This document shows positions 11,353-20,852 of a DNA stretch of 64,000 bases, piece after piece. The stretch is taken from NCBI GenBank assembly GCA_963706875.1, contig CAVPNW010000002.1, forward strand, positions 1-64,000, read 5' to 3'. Numbering within the stretch: position 1 is the stretch's first letter; every line of letters begins with the position of its first letter. The notes under the pieces are model-generated. The model saw nothing but the letters and a program-made list of their open reading frames with translations. It searched no databases and was not told the DNA's origin. A program made the position numbers and the translations under genes. The stretch comes from Prado023 sp963706875 (GTDB lineage: Bacteria > Actinomycetota > Actinomycetes > S36-B12 > CAIYMF01).

Positions 11353-12078
11353 ATGGAAGCCCACCCCTCACCGCCGGGCGGGCGCCCGATCCGCGGCGTG
11401 ATCTTCGACCTGCACGCGACCCTCGTCCACGCCGGCGAGCCGGCCGGCTGGATGGCCGCGGCACTCGAGCTGCTGGAGCAGGATCCGACACGCGGCGGGC
11501 GCTTCGACCCAGCCGACTGCGCGCCTGAGGCCCTGCCGGAGGTGGCCGACCTGGCTCCCTGGGCCGAGCGCATCTGGGACCACGCCCGCGAGGTCGACCC
11601 AGACAGCGACCGCGACCTCTCCCCGGCGCTGCACCGCCAGGTCTACGACCAGATGCTCGAACGCATGGGGATCATCCCGCCGGCGCTCGGTGATGCCCTG
11701 TACGCCACGATGCTCGACCAGTGGGTCGCCTACCTCGAGGCGCCCGCGGTGCTCACCTCCCTGCGCGAGCGCGGGGTCGCCATCGCGATCCTGTCCAACG
11801 TCGGGATCGATCCGCGCCCGGTCCTGGCGCGCACCGGGCTGGCCGGCCTGTACGACGCCGAGGTCTTCTCCTTCGAGGTCGGCGTGGTCAAGCCCGACCC
11901 AGCGATCTTCGCGATCGCGGCCGAACGGCTGGGGCTGCCCGCCCACGAGCTGCTGATGGTGGGAGACACCGTCGACGACGACGGGGCCGCAGCGCACCTC
12001 GGCATGCGCACGCTGATCCTCCCGCGGACGCGCGGAACCACGCACGGACTGGAGCAGGTGCTCAGATTGGTGGGGTGA
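11353..12078 (+). CDS. HAD-superfamily hydrolase with altered motif I
   Basis: The 241-aa product has the HAD core and a helical cap between residues about 30 and 120. Motif I reads FDLHATL: the nucleophile D19 is kept, but the second Asp of the usual DxDxT is His21. Motif II is ILSNVG, motif III Lys lies in VVKPDPAIF, and motif IV is VGDTVDDD. In phosphatases the second Asp is the general acid/base, so substrate or chemistry may differ. It is 1 nt from the following channel gene, so the two are probably co-transcribed. Confidence 0.85.
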   Translation: MEAHPSPPGGRPIRGVIFDLHATLVHAGEPAGWMAAALELLEQDPTRGGRFDPADCAPEALPEVADLAPWAERIWDHAREVDPDSDRDLSPALHRQVYDQMLERMGIIPPALGDALYATMLDQWVAYLEAPAVLTSLRERGVAIAILSNVGIDPRPVLARTGLAGLYDAEVFSFEVGVVKPDPAIFAIAAERLGLPAHELLMVGDTVDDDGAAAHLGMRTLILPRTRGTTHGLEQVLRLVG

Positions 12079-12079
12079 G

Positions 12080-12940
12080 ATGACCGACCCGATGACCGAC
12101 CCGATGACCTACCCGGCGACAGACGAGGCGACGGCGCCCGAGACCGAGGCGCACCGCTACGACCGCTGGGTCGCCCGAACAGGGCCGTGGCTGGACCGCC
12201 TCGCGCTGGTCTTCCTCGTCACGTTCCTGATCCAGTGGCTGTACCTCAACCCGCCCTCGTGGGTGACCAGCCTCCTCCAGGGGATCCAGTTCCTCGTGTG
12301 GGCAGCCTTCGCGATCGACTACGTCAAACGTCTGACGCTCGTGGACGACAAGACGGACTTCATCCGGGATCACAAGGCCGACCTGCTCATGGTGCTCGTC
12401 CCGATGCTGCGCATGCTGCGCGTGGCCCTGCTGCTGCGCAAGTCCCTGCGGACCATCTCCACGGAGCGGATCGCCGGATCGTTGTTCACGATCGTCGCGG
12501 CGGTCGTGTTCACCGCCGCGGTCCTCCAGTGGAACATCGAGCGTCAGACGCCGGGTGCCAACATCCAGACGTTCGGCGAGGCGCTGTGGTGGGCCATAGT
12601 CACCACGACCACCGTCGGCTACGGCGACTTCTACCCCGTCAACACCACCGGCCGGATCGTGGGCGCGGGCCTCATGATCGTCGGCATCGGCCTGATCGGC
12701 ACCGTGTCGGCGACGGTCGCCAACTGGTTCCTGTCCCGCAAGGTGGAGCCAGCCGCAGGGGAGCCGGACGGGGACCCGGAGTCCGGCGCGCCGGTTCCGG
12801 CGCCCCCGGAGGGTGCGACCGGAGAGCAGGTCCAGCTCATCCTGGACCGCCTCGACGCACTCGCCGCCGAGCAGGCGTCGCTTCGGGCCCTGCTGGAGTC
12901 CTCGACGCCGGGGCCGACGGGCCGGACAGGGCCAGGTTGA
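12080..12940 (+). CDS. voltage-gated-type potassium channel
   Basis: A 286-aa membrane protein. After a polar N-terminus, hydrophobic helices lie near 41-57 and 65-81, then an S4-like helix with Arg at 111, 114 and 120. A further helix lies near 134-150, then the pore helix and selectivity filter TTVGYGD (177-183), and an inner helix to about 217. A cytoplasmic tail follows, ending in a short coiled-coil (LDRLDALAAEQASLRALL). It should conduct K+ across the plasma membrane. The N-terminus repeats MTDP twice and then MTYP (12-bp tandem DNA repeats), giving three possible ATG starts at 12080, 12092 and 12104. It directly follows the HAD gene. Confidence 0.9.
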   Translation: MTDPMTDPMTYPATDEATAPETEAHRYDRWVARTGPWLDRLALVFLVTFLIQWLYLNPPSWVTSLLQGIQFLVWAAFAIDYVKRLTLVDDKTDFIRDHKADLLMVLVPMLRMLRVALLLRKSLRTISTERIAGSLFTIVAAVVFTAAVLQWNIERQTPGANIQTFGEALWWAIVTTTTVGYGDFYPVNTTGRIVGAGLMIVGIGLIGTVSATVANWFLSRKVEPAAGEPDGDPESGAPVPAPPEGATGEQVQLILDRLDALAAEQASLRALLESSTPGPTGRTGPG

Positions 12941-13048
12941 CCGCCGGGGCTTACGTGATCCGAACCTCCCGAGCATGTGCGGTGCACATGGGCGCGACAG
13001 TGTCGGGTGCAGGGCCGGCGGACCCGGTCCGGGAACAGGAGGCATCCG

Positions 13049-13756
13049 ATGAAGCGAAGTGTGTCCGCAGCGGTGGCCGGGGTCGCCCTGGCAGCCCTCA
13101 TCGGCGCGGGGGTCGCTGCAGCCTCGGACGGGACAGGCCCGGCAGGCCGGTTCGCCGACGCACTCTCGGGCCTGGTGAGCAAGGGGACGATCACCCAGCA
13201 GCAGGCCGACGCCGTGAGCGAGGCCCTGTCAGACTCCTGGGAACAGGAACGTGCCGAGCGTGAGGCGGATCGCGCTGCCCGCAAGGCGGAGATCGACGCC
13301 CTGCTCAAGGACACGCTGGACATGGACGCAGACGCCGTCCGTGAGCAGATCCGGGGCGGCAAGACACTGCGCGAGGTCGCCGGGGACTCCGCGGACGAGC
13401 TGGCGGCGGGCATGCTCAACCTGGTCGGCAAGCGGCTGGACGCGGCAGTCAAGGACGGCCGGATCACACAGGCACAGGCCGAGGAGACGCTGACCCGGGC
13501 CAAGGCCCGCGCCGATGCCTGGGTGGCCGGGGAGGACACAGCGGCGTTGGGCCGCGGACTGGGTCTGGGCCTGCTGTTCGGCCCCGGGATGGGCCCGGAT
13601 GAGGGCTTCGGTCCCGGTGCCGGGATGGGCCCGGGGATGCGCGGCATGCACCGAGGGGGCTTCGGCCCGGGACACACCTGGGACGACGACGATGACGCCG
13701 ATCAGTCCGGGACGTCGGAATCCGCCACGACCTCGTCGACGGCCTGGCGGATCTGA
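13049..13756 (+). CDS. secreted protein with repeated ITQ-QA motifs and a glycine-rich acidic tail
   Basis: The 235-aa product starts MKRSVSAAVAGVALAAL, a signal peptide likely cut near AAAS (about residue 25). Two copies of a short helical motif follow: LVSKGTITQQQADAV and AVKDGRITQAQAEET. This resembles the repeat seen in YckD/DUF2680-type secreted proteins. The region between is strongly charged and helical (EQERAEREADRAARKAEID). Near residues 180-215 the chain is GMGP-rich, followed by an Asp run and a Ser/Thr tail. AGGAGG at 13037-13042 supports the ATG. Function unknown. Confidence 0.7.
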   Translation: MKRSVSAAVAGVALAALIGAGVAAASDGTGPAGRFADALSGLVSKGTITQQQADAVSEALSDSWEQERAEREADRAARKAEIDALLKDTLDMDADAVREQIRGGKTLREVAGDSADELAAGMLNLVGKRLDAAVKDGRITQAQAEETLTRAKARADAWVAGEDTAALGRGLGLGLLFGPGMGPDEGFGPGAGMGPGMRGMHRGGFGPGHTWDDDDDADQSGTSESATTSSTAWRI

Positions 13757-13798
13757 ACGGGCCCGTTCGCAACCGGCCGGTGGCCGGCCGGGCCCGTG
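13755..13798. terminator. bidirectional terminator-like hairpins
   Basis: GAACGGGCCCGTTC (13755-13768) is a perfect palindrome. It is followed by CCGGCC-GGT-GGCCGG and a second CGGGCCCG. The element sits between two convergent genes and lacks a T-run, as is usual in GC-rich actinobacteria. Confidence 0.55.
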
Positions 13799-13804
13799 CC
13801 AGGG

Positions 13805-15283
13805 CTACCCGTCGGTGACCTCCGCCTTCGGGATCCTGCTCTCGGCGATGGCGCCGAGGAACGCCTCGTAGTCCCTCTGGTTCTGGTCGGCGTAGGAGTC
13901 CGCGAACTCCTGCATCGCGCGGGTGAACGTCCGGCCTGACCCGAGGTAGGCCGCGATCGAGTACCGGTTGCCGCTGCGGGCATGAGCGCGGGCCAGTGTC
14001 CAGCCGCACACCCGCGCGTAGACCCCCATGGCCAGGTGGTCCATGGCCTCGAGGTCCGGGGAGGTCTTCCAGTCCCACATCTGGCGCACGTAGAAGTCCC
14101 GCCAGACGCCATCCACGCCCGGCACCCTGGTCCAGCCCAGAAGCATGTCGCTGGATGCCTGCATCAGCCGCTGGCCCTCCACCACGCGACGGCCGTGGTT
14201 GTCGAAGGCACTCGGTGCCGCCACGGATTCCAGCACCGAGGCGTTGGCCTCCTTGAACTGCAGCACGAGGTCGTCGGAGGGGTCGTCCTTGCCCACCAGC
14301 AGGGCGATCCAGCACCGGGTCCCGACCGAGCCGACGCCCACCACCTTGCGCGCGGCGTCGATGACCCGGTAGCCGTCGATGAGCACCTTGAGGTCATCCG
14401 GAAGGGACTTGCGGTACTCGTCGAGGATCCCCTGCACCGCCGAGCGGACGTCGGTCTCATCCATCCCCGCGAGCTGGCCGATCGGCTCCACGAACGGGGG
14501 ATCGCTGATGATCCGCAGTTCGCCGTCAGGGCCGAGCGTGGTGTAGCGCGACACTGCCCGGGCCCCGGTCTTCTTGCGGCCCTTTGCCAGGGTTCGCTGG
14601 AAGGACGCGATGCGCTCCGGGTTGACCTTCCCTGCCCACCTGTTCACGATGTCCTCGGCCTGGATGCGCGCGTACCAGACGTCCAACCGGGACATGCCCG
14701 CGAACTCGGCCATCGCGTTCCGGTACTCCATCGCGACGGCCGCCAGAATCTCGGCCCTCTGCGCTGGGGTGAAGCCGTTGTGCCGACCCGCCACCTCGAA
14801 GCTGGCCACCAGGCGCTTCACGTCCCACTCGAACGGTCCGGGCAGCGTCTCGTCGAAGTCATTGAGGTCGAAGACCAAGGTCCGCTCCGCCGTGGCGAAC
14901 CCGCCGAAGTTGGCCAGGTGCGCATCACCGGCCAGCTGCACGGTGAGTCCCGTGCTGCCCTGGGTCCCGAGGTCATTGGCCATGAGCGCGGCCGCACCCC
15001 GGTAGAACGTGAACGCGGAGGCAGCCATGCGGGCGTAGCGCAGGGGCACGAGGTCCTGGACGCGTCCCTCAGCCTGCTCCTCGAGGATCGTCACCGGGTC
15101 GCGCCGGTCCTCGGGGGCCACCCAGGCTCCCAGCTGCGAGCGGGGAACCTCCTTGCGCGCGGACTTGCCGACGGCAACCAGCTCCGGGGCAACTGGCGGC
15201 TTCCTCACCACTGCCTGGGCGACCGACTGCTTCTTCACCGCTGGCGCGGCCTTCCTGTCGGCGCCGCTCTTCTGCTTGGCCAT
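13805..15283 (-). CDS. DUF2252 family protein
   Basis: A 492-aa cytosolic protein. The first 40 residues are Lys/Ala-rich (MAKQKSGADRKAAPAVKK). The DUF2252 core follows with FYRGAAALMA, GDAHLANFGG, FDLNDFDETLPGPFEWDVKRL and, further on, VGVGSVGTRCW. The fold is related to aminoglycoside phosphotransferase-like kinases, and GDAHLANFG occupies the place of the catalytic loop. The physiological substrate is not known. It lies between convergent neighbours and is not part of the pan/nad operon. Confidence 0.9.
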   Translation of the reverse strand: MAKQKSGADRKAAPAVKKQSVAQAVVRKPPVAPELVAVGKSARKEVPRSQLGAWVAPEDRRDPVTILEEQAEGRVQDLVPLRYARMAASAFTFYRGAAALMANDLGTQGSTGLTVQLAGDAHLANFGGFATAERTLVFDLNDFDETLPGPFEWDVKRLVASFEVAGRHNGFTPAQRAEILAAVAMEYRNAMAEFAGMSRLDVWYARIQAEDIVNRWAGKVNPERIASFQRTLAKGRKKTGARAVSRYTTLGPDGELRIISDPPFVEPIGQLAGMDETDVRSAVQGILDEYRKSLPDDLKVLIDGYRVIDAARKVVGVGSVGTRCWIALLVGKDDPSDDLVLQFKEANASVLESVAAPSAFDNHGRRVVEGQRLMQASSDMLLGWTRVPGVDGVWRDFYVRQMWDWKTSPDLEAMDHLAMGVYARVCGWTLARAHARSGNRYSIAAYLGSGRTFTRAMQEFADSYADQNQRDYEAFLGAIAESRIPKAEVTDG

Positions 15284-15328
15284 CTCATCCCTCCGCTCGA
15301 CTCGGATGGTACCGGCCGGTCGCGCCGT

Positions 15329-16093
<765 letters not shown>

Positions 16094-16096
16094 GGG

Positions 16097-17005
16097 TCAG
16101 CCCTCCCTTGCACTAGACCACGAGTCCGTGACCTCCACGGGGCGCAGGTCGGCCCCCAGGTCAAGGACGGGTGCGGAGTGGGTCAGGGCGCCCACCGCGA
16201 GGAAGTCGACGCCAGTGGCCGCATAGGCCGCCGCGACGTGCAGGCTCAGGCCCCCCGAGGACTCCAGCTGGCAGCGCCCGGCCACGAGCGCCACAGCCTC
16301 GGCGGTCTGGGCGGGCGAGAAGTTGTCGAGCAGGACCAGGTCCGCCCCGGCGTCGACCACCTCGGCGAGCTGATCCAGGGAGTCGACCTCGACCTCGACC
16401 GGGACCCCGGGGAACCTGCTGCGGACCGCCTCGAACGCCTGCGCCACACCACCAGCCGCGACGACGTGGTTGTCCTTCACGAGGGCTGCGTCCCACAGGC
16501 CCATCCGGTGGTTGACCCCGCCGCCGCAGCGGACCGCGTACTTCTCCAGCGCGCGCAGGCCGGGTGTGGTCTTGCGGGTGTCGCGGACCCGCGCACGCGT
16601 GCCGGACAGCGCATCGGCCCAGGCCGCGGTGGCGGTGGCGACCCCGGACAGGTGGCACAGCAGGTTCAGCGCCGTGCGCTCGCAGACCAGCAGCGATCGG
16701 GTCCGGCCGGTGACCGTGAGCACGACGTCCCCGCGCTGCACCCGGTCGCCGTCGGCACGCACGACCGTCACCTGGCTGCGACCGTCGGACTCGATGTCGA
16801 AGACGCGCGCCGCAACCGGGAGCCCGGCCACCACTCCGGCCGCCCGCGCGGTGAGGTCCATCGTGGCGACCTGGTCCTCGGGCACGGTCGCCACCGAGGT
16901 GACGTCGACGCCGCCGCCGAGGTCCTCGGCCAGTGTCGCGCGGATCATCGAGTCGATCGCGCCCGGGTCGAGTCCGGCAGCGGTCAGGTTCTCACGGGTT
17001 CCCAT
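16097..17005 (-). CDS. nadC: nicotinate-nucleotide pyrophosphorylase (quinolinate phosphoribosyltransferase)
   Basis: NadC converts quinolinate and PRPP to nicotinate mononucleotide in de novo NAD synthesis. From the ATG at 17005 (preceded by AGGAGG) the protein is 302 aa. Visible motifs are the N-terminal LAEDLGGGVDVTS, the RTALNLLCHLSG block, RDTRKTTPGLR, and the phosphate-binding LESSGGLSL near the C-terminus. It lies 11 nt after nadB and 3 nt before coaX. Longer upstream reading would only run antisense-like into nadB. Confidence 0.95.
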   Translation of the reverse strand: MGTRENLTAAGLDPGAIDSMIRATLAEDLGGGVDVTSVATVPEDQVATMDLTARAAGVVAGLPVAARVFDIESDGRSQVTVVRADGDRVQRGDVVLTVTGRTRSLLVCERTALNLLCHLSGVATATAAWADALSGTRARVRDTRKTTPGLRALEKYAVRCGGGVNHRMGLWDAALVKDNHVVAAGGVAQAFEAVRSRFPGVPVEVEVDSLDQLAEVVDAGADLVLLDNFSPAQTAEAVALVAGRCQLESSGGLSLHVAAAYAATGVDFLAVGALTHSAPVLDLGADLRPVEVTDSWSSAREG

Positions 17006-17016
17006 CGGTGGCCTCC

Positions 17017-18702
17017 TCAGGTCCCGGGGGTGCGGTAGTCGTGCGGCGGCACGGGTTCGCGGCGGGTGTGCACCACGCCGTCGGGATCTGCGGTCGCCAC
17101 GAGCCGGACACGCCATTCGCGGTCGTCGACGTCGGGGAAGTCCTCGCGCCAGTGCGATCCGCGGGTCTCCTGACGGGCCAGCGCGTGCGCGGTCAGCACC
17201 GAGGAGATCGCGTGCAGGTTGGTCGTCTCCCAGGCCTGCTCGCTGCGTCCCTGCGGCAGGTCGCCGACCACCATGTCGGCAAGGCCCGCGGCGGCAGCCG
17301 TCAACGACTCGGCGGTGCGGATGACGCCCACCCCGTCGGTCATCAGCACCTGCATCGGTCGGCGGTTGTCGTTGGAGACCAGGCCACGATGCTCGGAGCG
17401 GACGACGGGGTCCCCCCGGCGCGGCAACCCCTCGGCGAGCACCGACACGATCCGCTCGGGGAACACCAGGCCCTCGAGCAGGGAGTTCGACGCCAGCCGG
17501 TTGGCTCCGTGGACCCCGGTGCAGGCCACCTCCCCGGCCGCGTACAGCCCGGGGATCGAGGTGCGGCCCAGGAGGTCGGTGCGCACACCACCGGACGCGT
17601 AGTGCTGCGCCGGCGCGACCGGGATCAACTCGTGCGCCGGGTCGATGCCGTGCCGCTGGCAGGACTCCAGGATCGTCGGGAACCTGGTCTCCCACCGATC
17701 GCCGAGGGCGCGCGCGTCGAGCCACACATGCGCCCGGCCCTGCTCGCGCATCCGCCGGGTGATCGCCTTGGCCACGACATCGCGGGGGGCCAGGTCGGCC
17801 AGGGGATGGAGGCCCTGCATGAACCGGACGCCGTCGTCGTCGACCAGGAAGGCCCCCTCACCACGCACGGCCTCGCTGACCAGCGGCTGCTGGCCCGTCG
17901 AGTCGGGGCCGAGGTACATGACCGTGGGGTGGAACTGCACGAACTCGAGGTCGGCGACCTCCGCGCCCGCGCGCAGGGCCAGGGCCATGCCGTCGCCGGT
18001 CGCGACGGCCGGGTTGGTCGTCTGCGCGAACACCTGGCCGAGCCCACCGGTCGCGATGACGACGGCCGGGGCGAGCACGGCGCCGACCCCGTCATGCTGG
18101 CCCTCGCCGATGACGTGCAGGGTGAGCCCCTGGACGCCCCCGTGGGCGTCGGTGAGAAGGTCGAGGGCCAGGGCGTGCTCGACGAGCTCGATCCCCGGGT
18201 CGTCGGCGATCGCGGCAACGAGGGCCCGGAAGATCTCCGCCCCGGTCGCATCACCGCCGGCATGGGCGATCCGGTCGCGCAGGTGGCCGCCCTCTCGGGT
18301 CAGGGCGATCCCCCCGCTCGTGTCCTTGTCGAAGCGGGCGCCGGCGGCGATCAGGTTGCGGACCGCGGCGGGGCCCAACGTGCACAGCTCGTGGACCGCG
18401 GCAGGGTCGCAGAGCCCAGCGCCGGCAACCAGCGTGTCGCGCTCGTGGTCGGCCGGGGAGTCACCGTCGGCCAGGGCGGCAGCGATCCCGCCCTGGGCCC
18501 AGCGGGTGGCGCCCTCCTCCACCCAGGACTTGGTGACCACCAGGACCCGGTGGCCGAGCCGGCGGATGTTGAGCGCCAGCGAGAGCCCGGCGACCCCGGA
18601 CCCGATCACGACGACGTCCGCCGAGGTGAACCACCCGGGATCCGGAGCGGCCACGGAGGTGGGGATGACCAGCCGGTCCGCGCCCAGCCCCGCAATGCTC
18701 AT
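17017..18702 (-). CDS. nadB: L-aspartate oxidase
   Basis: NadB is a flavoenzyme that oxidises aspartate to iminoaspartate for quinolinate synthesis. The 561-aa product has the FAD-binding VVVIGSGVAGLSLAL, the SWVEEGATRWAQGGIAAA segment, active-site EFVQFHPT, and VACTGVHGANRLASNSL typical of the family. Its ATG overlaps the panC stop (ATGA). nadA, the partner quinolinate synthase gene, is not in this window. Confidence 0.96.
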   Translation of the reverse strand: MSIAGLGADRLVIPTSVAAPDPGWFTSADVVVIGSGVAGLSLALNIRRLGHRVLVVTKSWVEEGATRWAQGGIAAALADGDSPADHERDTLVAGAGLCDPAAVHELCTLGPAAVRNLIAAGARFDKDTSGGIALTREGGHLRDRIAHAGGDATGAEIFRALVAAIADDPGIELVEHALALDLLTDAHGGVQGLTLHVIGEGQHDGVGAVLAPAVVIATGGLGQVFAQTTNPAVATGDGMALALRAGAEVADLEFVQFHPTVMYLGPDSTGQQPLVSEAVRGEGAFLVDDDGVRFMQGLHPLADLAPRDVVAKAITRRMREQGRAHVWLDARALGDRWETRFPTILESCQRHGIDPAHELIPVAPAQHYASGGVRTDLLGRTSIPGLYAAGEVACTGVHGANRLASNSLLEGLVFPERIVSVLAEGLPRRGDPVVRSEHRGLVSNDNRRPMQVLMTDGVGVIRTAESLTAAAAGLADMVVGDLPQGRSEQAWETTNLHAISSVLTAHALARQETRGSHWREDFPDVDDREWRVRLVATADPDGVVHTRREPVPPHDYRTPGT

Positions 18703-19604
18703 CTGCGCAACGTAACCGGTGAGTTGTCGATCAGTCGCGTCTGGCCGACCCGGGTGGCCAGCAGGAGCCGGGCCGGTCCCACCTCAGGAGCCGGGCCGAG
18801 GGACGGGTCGGTCAGCGCGACGTAGTCCGGCGTGAGGCCCACGCGCATGAGCTCGAGCTCGGCCGCGCCCACGACCGCGTCGGCCGACCTGCCCAGATCG
18901 GCGGCTGTCACCCCCGCGGCCAGGGCAGCGGGGACCGCTCCAGCCAGAGCGCGCTCCTCCTCGGAGAGGTAGTGGTTGCGGCTCGAGCGTGCAAGGCCGT
19001 CGGCCTCCCGGACGGTGGGCACCCCGTGCACCTTCACCGGCAGGTCGAGGTCGGCGGCCATCCGACGCATCAGGGTGAGCTGCTGGTAGTCCTTCTCGCC
19101 GAAGAACGTGGCGTCCGGGCGGGTCATGTGCACCAGCTTCATGACCACCGTGAGGACACCGGCGAAGTGCCCCGGGCGCACGGCCCCCTCGAGGATGGAG
19201 CCCATGGGTCCCGGGTCGATGCGCACCTCCGGGTCACCGGACGGGTAGAGGACGTCGGCCGCCGGCGCGAAGACGAGGTCGACGTCCTCGGCTGCGCAGA
19301 CCCCGAGGTCTGCCTTCAGGGTGCGCGGGTAGCGCTCGAGGTCCTCGCCGGCGCCGAACTGCAGGGGGTTGACGAACACCGTCACCGTGACGTGACCGGT
19401 CGGTCCCACCTCGCCGCGGGCGGCACGGATCAGGGCGATGTGCCCCTCGTGCAGGGCGCCCATCGTGAACACAGCCGCGCGGGCGGCCCGGGCCGAGCGC
19501 ACGGATGGCACCGGCAGGCTCGCGTACGCGTCATCCAGGGACTCCCGGGTGCGCACCACGCGCATCACCGGCGGCGGTCCCGCCTTCGCATCGGTCTCGC
19601 TCAT
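18699..19604 (-). CDS. panC: pantothenate synthetase (pantoate-beta-alanine ligase)
   Basis: PanC joins pantoate and beta-alanine with ATP. The 301-aa product has the HIGH-like FTMGALHEGHIALI, FVNPLQFGAGEDLERYPR, DATFFGEKDYQQL and LARSSRNHYLS, all diagnostic. GGGAGGAG precedes the ATG at 19604. The usual actinobacterial downstream gene panD is missing: panC overlaps nadB directly by 4 bases. Confidence 0.96.
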   Translation of the reverse strand: MSETDAKAGPPPVMRVVRTRESLDDAYASLPVPSVRSARAARAAVFTMGALHEGHIALIRAARGEVGPTGHVTVTVFVNPLQFGAGEDLERYPRTLKADLGVCAAEDVDLVFAPAADVLYPSGDPEVRIDPGPMGSILEGAVRPGHFAGVLTVVMKLVHMTRPDATFFGEKDYQQLTLMRRMAADLDLPVKVHGVPTVREADGLARSSRNHYLSEEERALAGAVPAALAAGVTAADLGRSADAVVGAAELELMRVGLTPDYVALTDPSLGPAPEVGPARLLLATRVGQTRLIDNSPVTLRR

Positions 19605-19955
19605 GCTGCTCCTCCCACGACCGACCCACCAGTCAGCACCGTTCGCTGGTCGATCCGCCACCACGCCGGCCGCCCCTCGGCACGGGCCGGCCATTCCGTC
19701 GCCGACCCTAGTGCGTCGAGCCCCAGAGCGTTCCCCCAGCCCGTTCCGTCCCAGCCCGTCCCGCCGCCCCGTTCCTCCGCGAGATCCGCTCTCGCGCGGC
19801 CCGATCCGAGGTTGATCCGGATTCGCGACGGCGAATCGTCGGGAATCCGGACCGATCGGGAGCGCGTTCGGCACCGACGGGGCCCGGAAGCGTCCACCCG
19901 GTCCGCCCACCCGGCTGGGGTGGGGCGGGCGCGCGGTCCCGGGCGGGGAGGCGGG
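19605..19955. other. intergenic region upstream of panC
   Basis: 351 nt without a gene, between panC and the DUF2520 gene on the same strand. It carries a nested inverted repeat at 19801-19859 and otherwise low-complexity GC-rich sequence. I see no coding sequence. It probably contains the panC-operon promoter. Confidence 0.4.
19801..19859. repeat. nested inverted repeats upstream of panC
   Basis: CCGGATTC (19817-19824) pairs with GAATCCGG (19843-19850). Inside it, GATTCGC (19820-19826) pairs with GCGAATC (19831-19837). Outside, CCGATC at 19801 pairs with GATCGG at 19854-19859. The inner two stems are mutually exclusive. It could be a regulator site, an attenuator or the DUF2520 terminator. 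Confidence 0.5.
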
Positions 19956-20852
19956 TCAGCCGAGGACGTCCAGGAGCGACTCGGCGGCCGCAGGATCGAG
20001 CCGTCCTGCGGCCAGGGCCCGGTCGGCGGTGAGCCGGGCCATCGCGATGTAGGCCGCCCGGGCCTCCGGCGCCGCCCGGGACAGGGCCTCGAGGTGGGCA
20101 GCGACCGTGCCGGCATCCCCCCGGGCCACGGGACCGGTGAGGGCCTCGTCGCCCATCACCAGGACATTGTCCAGGGCCGCGGTGAGCAGCGGGCGCACCA
20201 GCCCGGAGGGGTTCTCGATCCCCGCGATCGCCAGGAGGTCCAGGGTCTGGGCGACCAGGGTCACAAGGTGGTTGGCGCCGTTGGCCAGCGCCGCGTGGTA
20301 GAGCGGACGCGCCTCCTCCGGGACCCACATCGGGTCGCCGCCCATCTCGACGACCAGTGCCTCGGCGACCGGGCGCAGCACCCGCGGCGCGGTCACGCCG
20401 AACGGGCAGCCCGACAACCGGTCGAGGTCCGAGCGGGCGCCGGTGAAGGTCATGACCGGGTGCAGCGCCATGGGCAGCGCTCCGAGACGGGTGGCCGGCT
20501 CGAGCACCGCGGTTCCGTAGCGACCCGAGGCGTGCACGATGAACTGACCGGGGGTGACCGCACCGGTGTCGGCCAGTCCGCCCACCAGGTCAGCCAGCAC
20601 GTCGTCGGGCACGGTGAGCAGGACGAGGTCGGCGGCGGCCATGACCGCCGCCGCGCTGAGCAACGGGGTCCCGGGCAGGAACTCCGCCACCCGGCGACGG
20701 GAGCGCTCGGAGACCGCGTGCGCCCCGATCAGCGGGTGCCCCGCCCGGGCCAGCGCAGCCGCCAGCGGCGCGCCGGCACGGCCCACCCCGATGACCCCGA
20801 CAGCGAGTCGGGGCGCTGGGCTCGGCTCCACGGTGGAACGATCTGCACTCAT
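19956..20852 (-). CDS. Rossmann-fold DUF2520 protein, possible ketopantoate-reductase-type enzyme
   Basis: The product (about 298 aa from the ATG at 20852; an alternative ATG is at 20870) has an N-terminal NAD(P)-binding Rossmann domain (AVGVIGVGRAGAPLAAAL) and LVLLTVPDDVL. The DUF2520 helical domain follows with HASGRYG, MALHPVMTF, YHAALANGANHLVTL and NPSGLVRPLL. Related DUF2520 proteins sit next to panC in many genomes, and some have been proposed as a third type of ketopantoate reductase (PanG). That role is inferred from context here. It is upstream of panC on the same strand, with a 351-nt gap. Confidence 0.8.
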   Translation of the reverse strand: MSADRSTVEPSPAPRLAVGVIGVGRAGAPLAAALARAGHPLIGAHAVSERSRRRVAEFLPGTPLLSAAAVMAAADLVLLTVPDDVLADLVGGLADTGAVTPGQFIVHASGRYGTAVLEPATRLGALPMALHPVMTFTGARSDLDRLSGCPFGVTAPRVLRPVAEALVVEMGGDPMWVPEEARPLYHAALANGANHLVTLVAQTLDLLAIAGIENPSGLVRPLLTAALDNVLVMGDEALTGPVARGDAGTVAAHLEALSRAAPEARAAYIAMARLTADRALAAGRLDPAAAESLLDVLG

